A DNA stretch of 64,000 bases from Salibacterium lacus (GTDB taxonomy: Bacteria; Bacillota; Bacilli; Bacillales; Marinococcaceae). The notes below the pieces were generated by a model. That model was not told the origin of the DNA and did not search any database. It was given only the letters and a program-made list of their open reading frames with translations. The stretch covers positions 1,240,001-1,304,000 of the forward strand of contig NZ_JBHUML010000002.1 in assembly GCF_042684865.1 (NCBI RefSeq). Direction: 5' to 3'. The position numbers were made by a program, and so were the translations under genes. Positions 7,850-16,181 of this stretch are shown here, piece after piece; the first letter of the stretch is position 1; each line of letters starts with the position of its first letter.

Positions 7850-10273
7850 TTATTTCCTGAGTTCCGCGCTCACTTCTTCTTCGAGCTGTTTCAGTACATT
7901 ATCGTGGGTCCTGCTGACTTCTTCATCTGTAAGTGTGCGGTCAGGATCGAGGTAAACAAGGGAGAACGCAAGAGATTTCTTTCCAGCACTCAGGTTTTCT
8001 CCCTGATATACGTCAAAGAGGGACGTATCATGCAGAAGATTTCCTCCTGCTTCTTTGATCACACGTTCCACTTTTCCGGCCGGCACCCCGTCATCAACAA
8101 CCAGAGCAATATCCCTTGTTACCGCAGGATAACGCGGCACCGTTTCATAGAAAACGGGGACGGCTTCATGAGCAAGAATAAGATCCATATCAAGTTGAAA
8201 GACATACGTTTCCTTGAGGTCCCACTCTTTTTCCACGGCGGGATGAAGCTGTCCGGCAAACCCGGCATAGGTCCCGTCCAGATAAATACCGGCACTTCTG
8301 CCGGGATGAAGTTCTTCGTGTTCCGAGCGCACAAACTCCACGGCGGATGCTACGCCAAGTTCGTTAAATAACCCTTCCAGCACCCCTTTTACGACAAAGA
8401 AATCTGCTTTTTTCTTTTCTCCCTGCCAAAGATGAGTATCCCACCATCCCGTGACAGCCGCAGCAAGAACGCTTTTTTCCCGGGGCTGCTTTGTCAATGC
8501 ATCTCCTGATTCTCCGATAAAAATCGACCCCAGTTCAAATACCGCGGCATCGCTCAGCTGCCGGTTGCGGTTATACTGCACGGTATCCAGCAGCTGAGGA
8601 AGAAGACTCGTACGCATCGTGCTTCGTTCTTCACTCATAGGCAGCGATACGTCCACTTTTCCCGGCAGCGTATGGAGCTGCAGCCTGCTGCTGTGTTCTC
8701 TGGACGTAAGGGTATACGTCAAAGCTTCGTTCAGTCCTGCGCTTTCCAGAAAGCGGCGCAGACGACGTTCACGACGCTGGCGGTCTGTTAAAAAGCCGGG
8801 GGTCGTAACGCCCGACGGAAGAGTCGTCGGGATATAATCATAGCCGTACAGCCGCGCTGTCTCCTCTGCCAGATCCACTTCCCGTTCCAGATCCGGCCGG
8901 CGTGTCGGAACTTCCACCATAATTCTGTCGTTCTCGACAGAAGCCGGAAGACGAAGACGCCAAAATATCGACGAAATGTCCTCTTGTGAAAGATTCATGC
9001 CAAGAAGACCGTTCAACTGATCTGTGCTCGTTTCAATCTTTTTGTTTTCTGCAGGACGGTGATCCACTTCCACTGTCCCTTCAAGCACTTCTCCTCCGGC
9101 GTAGGCCTCCAGCAGTGAAGCAGCCCGCTCTGCAGCTTCCTCCACCCGTCCGGAATCAATTCCTTTTTCAAACCGTATGCTTGATTCACTGCGTATGCCG
9201 GTCTCCCGTGAGGCTTTGCGGACTCTTGCCGGCTGAAAATAAGCTGCTTCAAGCAGAACCGTTGTCGTGTCATCCTGAACCTCCGAGGAGGCACCTCCCA
9301 TGACTCCGGCAAGGGCGACCGGTTCCTTTCCGTTTGTAATGACCATATGCTCTGGTGAAAGGGTTCGTGTCTCGCCGTCAAGCGTCGTCATCTGTTCTCC
9401 TTCTGCTGAGCGGCGCACGAGGATTTCCGACGAACCGAGTTTGTCCAGATCAAAGGCGTGGAGCGGCTGTCCATATTCAAGCAGCACATAGTTCGTAATA
9501 TCCACTACGTTGCTGATCGGCCGGATTCCCGCTGCTGTCAGCCGGTTCTGCATCCACTGCGGCGATGGACCGACTACAATGTTTTTCACGACTTTCACGC
9601 CGTAGAAAGGATTGTCTTTTGGCACATCCACCTGAACCGAGACATGGCCTGAAGCATGTTCTGCGCTTTCTTTATGTGCGGTGTCCGGATGAACAATGTC
9701 TCTGTCGAGCAGTGCTGCTATTTCATAGGCAACACCGAGCATGCTCAGACAGTCGGGACGGTTTGGGGTCAGATCCAGTTCCAGCACGGTGTCGCGTAGA
9801 CCGATTTCCGCCACGGCGTCCGCCCCGATCTCTGCGTCGTCCGATAAAACATAGATGCCATCCTGATATTCTTTTGCGACAAGTTTCTGCTCCACACCCA
9901 GTTCCTGGAGGGAACAGATCATCCCTTGAGACTCCTGACCGCGCAGGGTGGTGGTGGTAATTTCTACACCTCCAGGCAGAACAGCGCCGGGCTCAGCTGT
10001 GACTACTTTCTGTCCGGCCTGAATGTTGGAAGCGCCGCAGACGATGGTACGTTTCGCGCTGCCTGTATCGACAACGCAGACACTCAGCTTGTCTGCTTCC
10101 GGATGCCGGCTGCATTCTTCCACATAACCGACAACGACGTGTTCCACTCCTTCGGTCCGGACGTGAAGCATATCAACTTCCACACCGCCGCGCGTAAGAC
10201 GTTCTGCAGCATCTTCTGCGCTTAAGTCTTCTATGTCTACATAATCTTTCAACCATTGATACGAAACTAACAT
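7850..10273 (-). CDS. pheT: Phenylalanyl-tRNA synthetase beta subunit
   Basis: Beta chain (807 aa) of the alpha2-beta2 enzyme that charges tRNA-Phe. It provides tRNA binding and editing of mischarged Tyr. The order of domains is the standard bacterial one: EMAP-type tRNA-binding domain at about residues 40-150 (GYVEECSRHPEADKL, ending PGAVLPGG), B3/B4 editing region with RPISNVVDITNYV, B5 domain around 400-475, a catalytic-like core, and the ferredoxin-fold anticodon-binding domain in the last 95 residues (YPAVTRDIALVVDD). It follows pheS after 13 bases and shares the T-box leader. The next gene in B. subtilis, rnhC, is absent. Confidence 0.97.
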   Translation of the reverse strand: MLVSYQWLKDYVDIEDLSAEDAAERLTRGGVEVDMLHVRTEGVEHVVVGYVEECSRHPEADKLSVCVVDTGSAKRTIVCGASNIQAGQKVVTAEPGAVLPGGVEITTTTLRGQESQGMICSLQELGVEQKLVAKEYQDGIYVLSDDAEIGADAVAEIGLRDTVLELDLTPNRPDCLSMLGVAYEIAALLDRDIVHPDTAHKESAEHASGHVSVQVDVPKDNPFYGVKVVKNIVVGPSPQWMQNRLTAAGIRPISNVVDITNYVLLEYGQPLHAFDLDKLGSSEILVRRSAEGEQMTTLDGETRTLSPEHMVITNGKEPVALAGVMGGASSEVQDDTTTVLLEAAYFQPARVRKASRETGIRSESSIRFEKGIDSGRVEEAAERAASLLEAYAGGEVLEGTVEVDHRPAENKKIETSTDQLNGLLGMNLSQEDISSIFWRLRLPASVENDRIMVEVPTRRPDLEREVDLAEETARLYGYDYIPTTLPSGVTTPGFLTDRQRRERRLRRFLESAGLNEALTYTLTSREHSSRLQLHTLPGKVDVSLPMSEERSTMRTSLLPQLLDTVQYNRNRQLSDAAVFELGSIFIGESGDALTKQPREKSVLAAAVTGWWDTHLWQGEKKKADFFVVKGVLEGLFNELGVASAVEFVRSEHEELHPGRSAGIYLDGTYAGFAGQLHPAVEKEWDLKETYVFQLDMDLILAHEAVPVFYETVPRYPAVTRDIALVVDDGVPAGKVERVIKEAGGNLLHDTSLFDVYQGENLSAGKKSLAFSLVYLDPDRTLTDEEVSRTHDNVLKQLEEEVSAELRK

Positions 10274-10286
10274 GTTACGTTCCTCC

Positions 10287-11321
10287 TTATGCCCGTTTGA
10301 ACTGGTTTAAAAACCGAATATCATTTGTATAGAAATGACGGATATCATCGATTCCGTATTTCAGCATCGCAAAACGTTCCACTCCCATACCAAAGGCAAA
10401 GCCGGTATAGACTTCCGGATCAAATCCGCTCATTTCAAGAACGTTAGGATGTATCATGCCGGCTCCCAGAACTTCAATCCAGCCGGAATGCTTACAGATC
10501 CGGCAGCCTGTTCCACCGCAGATGCCGCAGGAAACATCCACTTCCACCGACGGCTCCGTGAACGGGAAGAAACTCGGGCGCAGTCGGATACTACGGTCCG
10601 CTCCGAAGTATTTCTGGACAAATGCCTCGAGCACTCCTTTCAGATCACTCATCTGTACGTTTTTATCCACATAAAGGCCTTCAATCTGCATGAATTGATG
10701 GGAATGGGTCGCGTCGTCATCATCACGCCGGTATACCTTTCCCGGACAAACAATTTTGACCGGTCCCTGTCCTTCAAACGTTTCCATCGTGCGGGCCTGA
10801 ACCGGGGAAGTCTGCGTGCGCAGCAGCATGTCGGTAGTAACATAGAAGGAATCCTGCATATCCCGGGCCGGATGTTCCGGCGGCAGGTTCAACTTTTCAA
10901 AGTTGTATTGATCGGTTTCGACTTCCGGTCCTTCTGTCACCTGAAACCCGAGGCCGACAAAAATGTCTTCAATTTCCTCTACCACAGCGGTCAGCGGGTG
11001 TCGTGCTCCCTGTTTCACCTCTCGGCCCGGCAGCGTAACGTCGACACTTTCTGCTTTCAGTTTTTCATCGAGCGCCGCTTTTTCAAGCTGCTCTGTCTTT
11101 TCGTCCAGTTTTTCTTTAATTTCTTCACGGACTTCATTGGCTTTCTGGCCGACTTTCGGACGTTCCTCTTCCGAAAGTTGTCCCATGCCGCGGAGAACCT
11201 CTGTGATCGGTCCTTTTTTCCCAAGATATTTCACCCGGACAGATTCCAGCGCTTTGACTGAATCTGCCTGCTTTATCTCCTGAAGCGCTTCTTTTCCAAG
11301 TTCCTGCAGGCGGTCAATCAT
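10287..11321 (-). CDS. pheS: Phenylalanyl-tRNA synthetase alpha subunit
   Basis: Catalytic alpha chain (344 aa) of PheRS. An N-terminal coiled coil (residues 1-95) that grips tRNA is followed by the class II core: motif 2 is VYRRDDDDATHSHQFMQIEG near residues 197-216 and motif 3 is GFAFGMGVERFAMLKYGI near residues 307-324. Length and sequence match the family along its whole length. It is the first gene of the pheST operon, and a tRNA-Phe-sensing T-box lies directly upstream. Confidence 0.97.
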   Translation of the reverse strand: MIDRLQELGKEALQEIKQADSVKALESVRVKYLGKKGPITEVLRGMGQLSEEERPKVGQKANEVREEIKEKLDEKTEQLEKAALDEKLKAESVDVTLPGREVKQGARHPLTAVVEEIEDIFVGLGFQVTEGPEVETDQYNFEKLNLPPEHPARDMQDSFYVTTDMLLRTQTSPVQARTMETFEGQGPVKIVCPGKVYRRDDDDATHSHQFMQIEGLYVDKNVQMSDLKGVLEAFVQKYFGADRSIRLRPSFFPFTEPSVEVDVSCGICGGTGCRICKHSGWIEVLGAGMIHPNVLEMSGFDPEVYTGFAFGMGVERFAMLKYGIDDIRHFYTNDIRFLNQFKRA

Positions 11322-11334
11322 TTTTCTTCCTCCT

Positions 11335-11610
11335 TTAAACGTAAAAAACCTTCATCCCTGTTTCTAAGGGACGAAGGTTCCGCGGTACCACCCTTGTTAA
11401 CCATAGACGTTTAGAAACGTCCGGTTCACTCGATTGACTGGATAACGGGGGGTCCCGGTACACCTTGCCAGCAGTACATACTGCAGGTTTCCGGTGCCGG
11501 CTCCAGAGCGAATTCGACAGACCTGTCACAGAACTGCTTGCAGTCGGCGGCAGTTCCTCCCTGGGTGACGGTATCCTGTTTACTACTCTCCTTCTCAGCC
11601 TTTTGCGTCT
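11335..11610 (-). promoter_or_regulatory. T-box riboswitch of pheST
   Basis: The conserved T-box GGGTGGTACCGCGG is at 11380-11393 on the minus strand. It is followed by a terminator hairpin (AACCTTCGTCCC with GGGATGAAGGTT, then six T, about 11342-11379). Stem I begins near 11600 with GGCTGAGAAGGAGAGTAG. A UUC triplet in GCAGTTCTGTGAC (about 11525-11540) is a plausible Phe specifier. Uncharged tRNA-Phe should favour antitermination and pheST expression, as known for this class. Confidence 0.93.
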
Positions 11611-11670
11611 CTTTTTTCGTTCGTGATCATGGGATAAGTATAAGAAAAAATAAAAACGAATGCAAGGTGT

Positions 11671-12462
11671 TTAATAAGGCTGCTTCAAATGATACAGCAG
11701 TATACCGGCAGTTACTGACACATTCAGGGATTCCGCTTCGCCGTATATCGGAACATATATATTCTGATCCGCCTCGTCCAGCAGGGACTGCTGCACCCCG
11801 GCTCCTTCATTGCCGACCAGAAGCGCAAAACCTTTCTGTGCGCCGATAGCGGTATGGGACGTTCCTTCATTCACCGACGTTCCAAACACCGGAATCTTAT
11901 GCGTCCGGCAGGCTTCCATCCACTCTCCGAGCTCTGCTTTGATCACCGGCAGATGAAACAAAGAACCTTGCGTCGCCCGGACCACTTTATCATTATATCC
12001 ATCCACCGTTCCTTCTCCGAGAATCACCGCTGTTACACCAGCGGCATCCGCAGTCCGGATCAATGTGCCGAGATTCCCCGGATCCTGCACTCCGTCTATC
12101 AATAAATACGTATGACCGGTGTGCACATCCAGGGAGGTTTCCTCCGGCATCCGGCAGATCGCCGTCACCCCCTGCGGTGTCTCGGTCCGGCTCATTTCCT
12201 GCATCACCTGTCCGGTGACAAGCGAAACGGGGAGATCTGAAACATCTACATCTTCCGGGATATCTTTCGTTTCTTCTATAAAAACATCCGTGATTTTCAC
12301 ATCGTGGGCTTCGGCTTCTTTTAACAAGTGCCAGCCTTCTATGACAAACTGCTGCTCCCGTTCACGGAATTTCCGCCTCATTAAGCGCTTTACATTTTTC
12401 ACTTTCGGATTTTTTACAGAGTCAATTTGATTCCATGGCATTCCCTTTTCCCAATCCCCCAT
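11671..12462 (-). CDS. TrmH/SpoU-family RNA 2'-O-methyltransferase (YsgA-like)
   Basis: SAM-dependent ribose methyltransferase of 263 aa acting on rRNA or tRNA. It has an N-terminal substrate-binding domain (FVIEGWHLLKEAEAHDV, residues 39-55) and the three SpoU motifs: VQDPGNLGTLIRTADAAG, LVGNEGAGV, and IPIYGEAESLNVSVTAGILL at the C-terminus, the trefoil-knot signature. The target nucleotide cannot be told from sequence. A second in-frame ATG eight codons in (12441) is possible; neither has a strong ribosome-binding site. It is transcribed divergently from sspI, with overlapping 5' regions. Confidence 0.9.
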   Translation of the reverse strand: MGDWEKGMPWNQIDSVKNPKVKNVKRLMRRKFREREQQFVIEGWHLLKEAEAHDVKITDVFIEETKDIPEDVDVSDLPVSLVTGQVMQEMSRTETPQGVTAICRMPEETSLDVHTGHTYLLIDGVQDPGNLGTLIRTADAAGVTAVILGEGTVDGYNDKVVRATQGSLFHLPVIKAELGEWMEACRTHKIPVFGTSVNEGTSHTAIGAQKGFALLVGNEGAGVQQSLLDEADQNIYVPIYGEAESLNVSVTAGILLYHLKQPY

Positions 12463-12537
12463 CTACATATTTTTTCTCCGGATGAACATACTACACCTAT
12501 TAGTCATTATTTTATCACAAAAAAGGAGGGCATATGG

Positions 12538-12744
12538 ATGTCTTTTAATCTGCGTGCTGCAGTACTGGAAAATGTGTCGGGTAACAATGAAGAGCAGGTG
12601 GAAGCGACGATTCAGGACGCCGTCGAAAGCGGAGAGGAAAAAATGCTTCCGGGTCTCGGTGTATTATTTGAGGTATTTTGGAAACATGCCTCCGACAATG
12701 AAAAAGACCAGGTTATCCGTGACATAGCCGACGGCCTTCAATAA
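12538..12744 (+). CDS. sspI: Small acid-soluble spore protein I
   Basis: Minor spore-core protein of 68 aa, made in the forespore in Bacillus. MSFNLRAAVLENV at the N-terminus and the central EKMLPGLGVLFEVFWKHA match SspI. The start at 12538 is preceded by AAAGGAGGG at good spacing; the frame stays open further upstream but has no other good start. It marks the organism as a spore former. It runs against the strand of its neighbours, and a shared terminator separates it from the M42 peptidase gene. Confidence 0.95.
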   Translation: MSFNLRAAVLENVSGNNEEQVEATIQDAVESGEEKMLPGLGVLFEVFWKHASDNEKDQVIRDIADGLQ

Positions 12745-12777
12745 GCTGCGGGAATACTTTTTCATCCGAAAAAATGA

Positions 12778-12815
12778 CGCTCCCCGCCTCAGCAGGCGGA
12801 GAGCGCTTATTTTTT
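12778..12815. terminator. Bidirectional terminator between sspI and the M42 peptidase gene
   Basis: Stem CGCTCCCCGCCT (12778-12789) with AGGCGGAGAGCG (12794-12805), loop CAGC, followed by CTTATTTTTT on the plus strand. It sits between two convergent stops. Confidence 0.8.
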
Positions 12816-13893
12816 ACGAATCATACGTGATTTCATGTACTTTGTCAGCGTCGAGTCCTTTTATGATTTCTACAAACAACTGTACCGCATGCTCAAAGTC
12901 ATCTTTATGCAGGATAGCTGCATGGGTGTGAATGTAACGGGTTGGAACCGTGACAGCCAGACTCGGTACACCCTGGCCTGTCAGGTGAATCGATCCGGCA
13001 TCTGTAGCACCGCCGCTCATCGCATCAAACTGATACGGAATACTGTGTTTATCCGCTGTGCCGGTCACAAACTCGCGCAGACCTTTATGTGAAACCATGG
13101 AACGGTCGAAAACAAGGATCTGCGGCCCTTTTCCAATTTCGGCCTTGGCATCGTTTTCTGTAACCCCCGGCGTATCACCGGCAATGCCGACGTCGACGGC
13201 AAATCCAATGTCCGGTTCAATTTTGGATGCCGAAGTTTTCGCACCCCGCAGGCCGACTTCTTCCTGAACCGCGCCTACACCGTACAGCTCATTGGGATGG
13301 TCCTCATTCTGCAGGCGTTTCATAGCTTCGATGGCAATAGCGCAGCCGATACGGTTGTCCCAGGCTTTGGCCATCATTAATTTTTCATTGTTCATCACAG
13401 TGAAATCACAAATCGGAGCCACGGAGTCCCCCGGCTTTACACCGAAGCTTTCCGCTTCTTCCTTACTGGAAGCACCGATATCGATAAACATATCCTTGAT
13501 TTCCACTGCCTTTTTGCGCTGTTCCGCTGTCAAAATATGCGGAGGCTTGGATCCGATGACACCGGTTATGTTTCCTCTGGACGTCATAACATTCACGCGC
13601 TGGGCGAGCATCACCTGGCTCCACCAGCCGCCGACCGTCTGAAACTTCAGGAAGCCGTTATCATCAATCTGGGTAATCATAAAGCCAATCTCATCCAGAT
13701 GGCCGGTTACCATAATTTTAGGGCCGCCTGCTTTTCCTGTCTTTCTGGCAATCAGACTCCCGAGCTGATCGGTTGTTACTTCGTCTGCATAAGGCGAAAT
13801 GTATTCCGCCATCACATCTCTGGCTTCTTTTTCGTTGCCCGGGATGCCGTTTGCATCGGTTAGTTCTTTAAGCATCTGTGTTGTTTGGTCCAA
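12814..13893 (-). CDS. ysdC: M42 family metallopeptidase (glutamyl aminopeptidase type)
   Basis: Cytosolic di-metal aminopeptidase of 359 aa, of the tetrahedral TET/FrvX type, trimming short peptides. Metal ligands are visible: His in VTGHLDEIG (about residue 65), Asp in KAWDNRIGC (about 178), Glu pair in QEEVGLRG (about 212), Asp in FAVDVGIAG (about 234) and His in RYIHTHAAI (near 320). M42 genes are often labelled endoglucanase by old homology; peptidase is better supported. Same position as ysdC in B. subtilis. Confidence 0.93.
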   Translation of the reverse strand: MDQTTQMLKELTDANGIPGNEKEARDVMAEYISPYADEVTTDQLGSLIARKTGKAGGPKIMVTGHLDEIGFMITQIDDNGFLKFQTVGGWWSQVMLAQRVNVMTSRGNITGVIGSKPPHILTAEQRKKAVEIKDMFIDIGASSKEEAESFGVKPGDSVAPICDFTVMNNEKLMMAKAWDNRIGCAIAIEAMKRLQNEDHPNELYGVGAVQEEVGLRGAKTSASKIEPDIGFAVDVGIAGDTPGVTENDAKAEIGKGPQILVFDRSMVSHKGLREFVTGTADKHSIPYQFDAMSGGATDAGSIHLTGQGVPSLAVTVPTRYIHTHAAILHKDDFEHAVQLFVEIIKGLDADKVHEITYDS

Positions 13894-13969
13894 TGTTTAT
13901 TCCTCCTTTTGCTGACTCATCCGTTCCCATTTTACTATAATGCCCAATGTAAAGATACTCAAACGAACG

Positions 13970-14449
13970 TTAGTAACCTTCTTCCTGACGCTGATGATTC
14001 GCTTCGTTTTTCTGGAGGTACGCAGCTTCTATATCCTCTTTTGAAAAACCGAGCTGATAACCAAGCGCTAAATACGCTTGGAAGAGGTCAAGAAAATATT
14101 CTTTTGAAAATGTTTCTTTCAGCGTCAGGGCAGCCTCGTACACCTGGTGAAACTGTTCTGTCACACCTGCTGCGGCGGGGGCGCCGGCTTCCGGAACTTC
14201 TTCCCAGCCGCCGTCCAGGCCAAGTGACAAAATGAAATGAAGACCGTCCACGTATTCTTCGGCAATGACATCCCGGTCGGACGCCGGTTTTTGACTCCAA
14301 TATTTAAAACAGCGGGTCTCATTGGCAAGCTCTCCGATTTCCACAAGAAGAGCCAGCATTTTCTCAGCGTGAATCTCCCGGCGGTTCAAATTATGATCCT
14401 CAAGGATCCTTTCATCAAGCTTCCGTTGAATAGCAAACAACTGGTTCAT
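13970..14449 (-). CDS. Dimeric dUTP diphosphatase (MazG/all-alpha NTPase fold)
   Basis: All-alpha dUTPase-like enzyme of 159 aa that would hydrolyse dUTP to dUMP and keep uracil out of DNA. The metal-binding signature EIGELANETRCFKYW at residues 37-51, with EEYVDGLHFILSL further on, matches the dUTPase_2 family rather than the trimeric beta type. Length fits. It starts at ATG 14449 and is divergent from ysdB. No operon partner. Confidence 0.88.
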   Translation of the reverse strand: MNQLFAIQRKLDERILEDHNLNRREIHAEKMLALLVEIGELANETRCFKYWSQKPASDRDVIAEEYVDGLHFILSLGLDGGWEEVPEAGAPAAAGVTEQFHQVYEAALTLKETFSKEYFLDLFQAYLALGYQLGFSKEDIEAAYLQKNEANHQRQEEGY

Positions 14450-14487
14450 CCTCTATCTTTTCCTTTCTTCTTCAAATTCCATTACAA

Positions 14488-14514
14488 TGAAACTAACAAC
14501 AATGCTGCTCCGTA
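14488..14514 (+). promoter_or_regulatory. Sigma-W-type promoter of ysdB
   Basis: TGAAAC at 14488-14493, 17 bases, CGTA at 14511-14514, close to the ECF sigma-W consensus TGAAAC-N16-CGTA. B. subtilis ysdB belongs to the sigma-W regulon, so the location is apt. A TATAAT at 14518-14523 lies just downstream. Confidence 0.6.
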
Positions 14515-14578
14515 TAGTATAATGCAGACAAGACGTTTTTTTCGAGAGAAGGATACTCCGCGAGAGGAGGAATGAGAG

Positions 14579-14974
14579 ATGGCGCTTCTGCTCCGAACTC
14601 TGATTCTCATTGCCGTCATCATTGTCATTTATGCTGTGATTAAATATATTCTCAATCCAAAACGGAAACTGGAACTCGCCCACGATAAGAAACAGTTTTA
14701 TTTTCTTGATGAAGCTGATAATGTCCGCAAAAATTTCCTCATCACCTATAAAGGCGTGATGTTTGAAGGGGAAAAATATCTAGGCACCACCGAAAACGCG
14801 TTTGATATTGTTTCCGTCGCCATCTGGGTGAAAAACAGTGACCGTCTGCAGGGTCTTCAAATCGAAGATTTCACCTTCATGGAACGGGAAATCCAGCAGC
14901 AGTATCCGCATGCTGCTATCGAATGGAAAAGCCCCGTACGCGAATTTATAGCGCAGTCAGATAAAGAACAATAA
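14579..14974 (+). CDS. ysdB: Sigma-W pathway protein YsdB
   Basis: Membrane-anchored protein of 131 aa. One N-terminal transmembrane helix (residues 5-25) is followed by a soluble domain with KKQFYFLDEADNVRKNFLITYKGVMFEGEKYLG. In B. subtilis YsdB influences the sigma-W envelope-stress response; the mechanism is not clear to me. The start has AGAGGAGG eight bases upstream, and a sigma-W-like promoter lies further up. Its 3' end overlaps the convergent ysdA-like gene by 29 bases. Confidence 0.9.
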   Translation: MALLLRTLILIAVIIVIYAVIKYILNPKRKLELAHDKKQFYFLDEADNVRKNFLITYKGVMFEGEKYLGTTENAFDIVSVAIWVKNSDRLQGLQIEDFTFMEREIQQQYPHAAIEWKSPVREFIAQSDKEQ

Positions 14975-15209
14975 AAACGTGGACGGCACACACTATAGGC
15001 ACCCCTGCCTTGAAAAGGATATGCCGGGTTTTGTGGCGGAAGATGTACATGCCTGCAAGCATCCCCGCGCTTCCCCCTGCCCATGTCAGAAGCCAGAACC
15101 GTTTTTCCGGCGTTCTCTGCTTTTTATGACGGGCCTGATGCTTATCCTTTCCTGCTTCGACAAAGGTAATCACATTCACAATGACAGCATAGACTAACAA
15201 CCATGTCAT
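14946..15209 (-). CDS. ysdA: DUF1294 membrane protein (YsdA-like)
   Basis: Small membrane protein of 87 aa from DUF1294. Two to three hydrophobic segments flank the conserved cytoplasmic part KRTPEKRFWLLTWAGGSAG (read here as QRTPEKRFWLL and GGSAGMLAGMYIFRHKTRH). Function unknown. I start it at ATG 15209, eight bases after GGGAG; an upstream in-frame TTG is less likely. It converges on ysdB with a 29-base overlap of coding ends, so the two genes may interfere with each other's transcription. Confidence 0.87.
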   Translation of the reverse strand: MTWLLVYAVIVNVITFVEAGKDKHQARHKKQRTPEKRFWLLTWAGGSAGMLAGMYIFRHKTRHILFKAGVPIVCAVHVFIVLYLTAL

Positions 15210-15228
15210 AATATGTACTCCCAATAAA

Positions 15229-15256
15229 ACAGGCCCGGGTTCATCCCGGGCCGTTT
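15229..15256. terminator. GC-rich terminator hairpin between the rplT repeat and ysdA
   Basis: GGCCCGGG (15232-15239), loop TTCAT, CCCGGGCC (15245-15252), followed on the minus strand by TGTTTTATT. It would stop rplT-operon transcripts that pass through the repeat. Confidence 0.7.
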
Positions 15257-15295
15257 CTGTTTATAAAATAAGAAAATATTCAAATATTGGTGCTA

Positions 15296-15538
15296 TGAGA
15301 TCCAGCTTCAGCGCCCAGCCCCTCGGAGGTCCAATGGACTTGGATCAGTTCGACGTTGTCACAGGACGTGACGCAGTTAGTCGAACACCCCCGAGAAGCG
15401 GCTCCGGGCAACAAGCTGCCCGGAGCACCCGGTCCAGAACCTGTCGCGGGCCTGCAGGATGCAGGTCAGTTCGGTGTTGCCACAGGACGTGGCGTTCTTA
15501 GCCGAACTTCAATGATTCAGGGCGCTTACGCTTTTCTT
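15296..15538 (-). repeat. Hairpin-rich repeat starting at the rplT stop codon
   Basis: About 240 GC-rich bases. Two related double-stem hairpins occur 121 nt apart: GTTCGAC/GTCGAAC with inner GTCAC/GTGAC (15348-15386), and GTTCGG/CCGAAC with inner GCCAC/GTGGC (15469-15507). Both enclose the same loop context CAGGACGTG. Between them is a perfect 10-bp stem GCTCCGGGCA/TGCCCGGAGC (15401-15426) and a small CCTGC/GCAGG hairpin. On the minus strand it begins AGAAAAGCGTAAGCGCC, a type of start I associate from memory with dispersed repeats of Bacillaceae. It overlaps the rplT stop. Confidence 0.75.
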
Positions 15539-15893
15539 ATTTAAGATTGGCTTTGGCTTTTTCGGCTAGTTCGGCGAAGCCTTTTTCGTCGTTCACCGCA
15601 AGATCAGCAAGCATTTTACGGTTCATGTTAATATCAGCCTGCTTCAATCCGTGCATCAAACGGCTGTAGGACAGTCCGTTCAAACGTGCTGCAGCGTTAA
15701 TACGGGTGATCCACAGTCTGCGGAAATCACGTTTACGCTGACGACGGTCACGGTATGCATACCGCAGGGACTTCATAACCTGTTCCTGCGCCGTTTTAAA
15801 CAAACGATGACGGGAACCCTGGTATCCTTTTGCTAGATTTAGAACTTTATTACGACGACGACGTGCCACATAACCGCGTTTTACTCTTGGCAT
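15537..15893 (-). CDS. rplT: Ribosomal protein L20
   Basis: Large-subunit protein of 118 aa, needed for early 50S assembly; in Bacillus it also represses its own operon through the leader RNA. MPRVKRGYVARRRRNKVL and RDRRQRKRDFRRLWITRINAA are diagnostic. It is the last gene of infC-rpmI-rplT. Its stop codon is overlapped by the start of a hairpin repeat, so the 3' end of the mRNA is unusually structured. Confidence 0.98.
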   Translation of the reverse strand: MPRVKRGYVARRRRNKVLNLAKGYQGSRHRLFKTAQEQVMKSLRYAYRDRRQRKRDFRRLWITRINAAARLNGLSYSRLMHGLKQADINMNRKMLADLAVNDEKGFAELAEKAKANLK

Positions 15894-15929
15894 CGTCTAT
15901 CCCTCCCTTTTCATTTTGCGTTTTTCATA

Positions 15930-16136
15930 TTATTTGCGTCTTTTGTAAGGAAGCAGTGTATCCATACGCTTATGATCGCTTTTATCCATAATCGCATCGT
16001 CACTCAACCGTTTTTTCTGTTTCGTTGTTTTGTTACGGAAAAGGTGGCTTGTAAAGGCGTGACGACGCTTCAACCGGCCTGTTCCTGTTTTTTTAAAGCG
16101 TTTTGCCGCCCCACTGTGGTTTTTCATTTTAGGCAT
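15930..16136 (-). CDS. rpmI: Ribosomal protein L35
   Basis: Basic 68-residue 50S protein. MPKMKNHSGAAKRFKKTG at the N-terminus and KRRHAFTSHLFRNKTTKQKKRL identify it. It is the middle gene of the IF3 operon, with 45 bases to infC and 36 to rplT; it would be co-regulated through L20. Confidence 0.98.
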   Translation of the reverse strand: MPKMKNHSGAAKRFKKTGTGRLKRRHAFTSHLFRNKTTKQKKRLSDDAIMDKSDHKRMDTLLPYKRRK

Positions 16137-16181
16137 GGGTTGTTCCTCCTTCAGTGTCGTTCATTGTGTTTAAACGAAGTA

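Noticed and set aside
10335..11261. Long open frame on the plus strand (308 codons)
   Set aside because: Antisense to pheS, no recognisable domain.
12490..12525. Sigma-G promoter for sspI
   Set aside because: CATTATTTTA resembles a -10, but no -35 at 17-18 bases could be found; expected biologically, not supported by the sequence.
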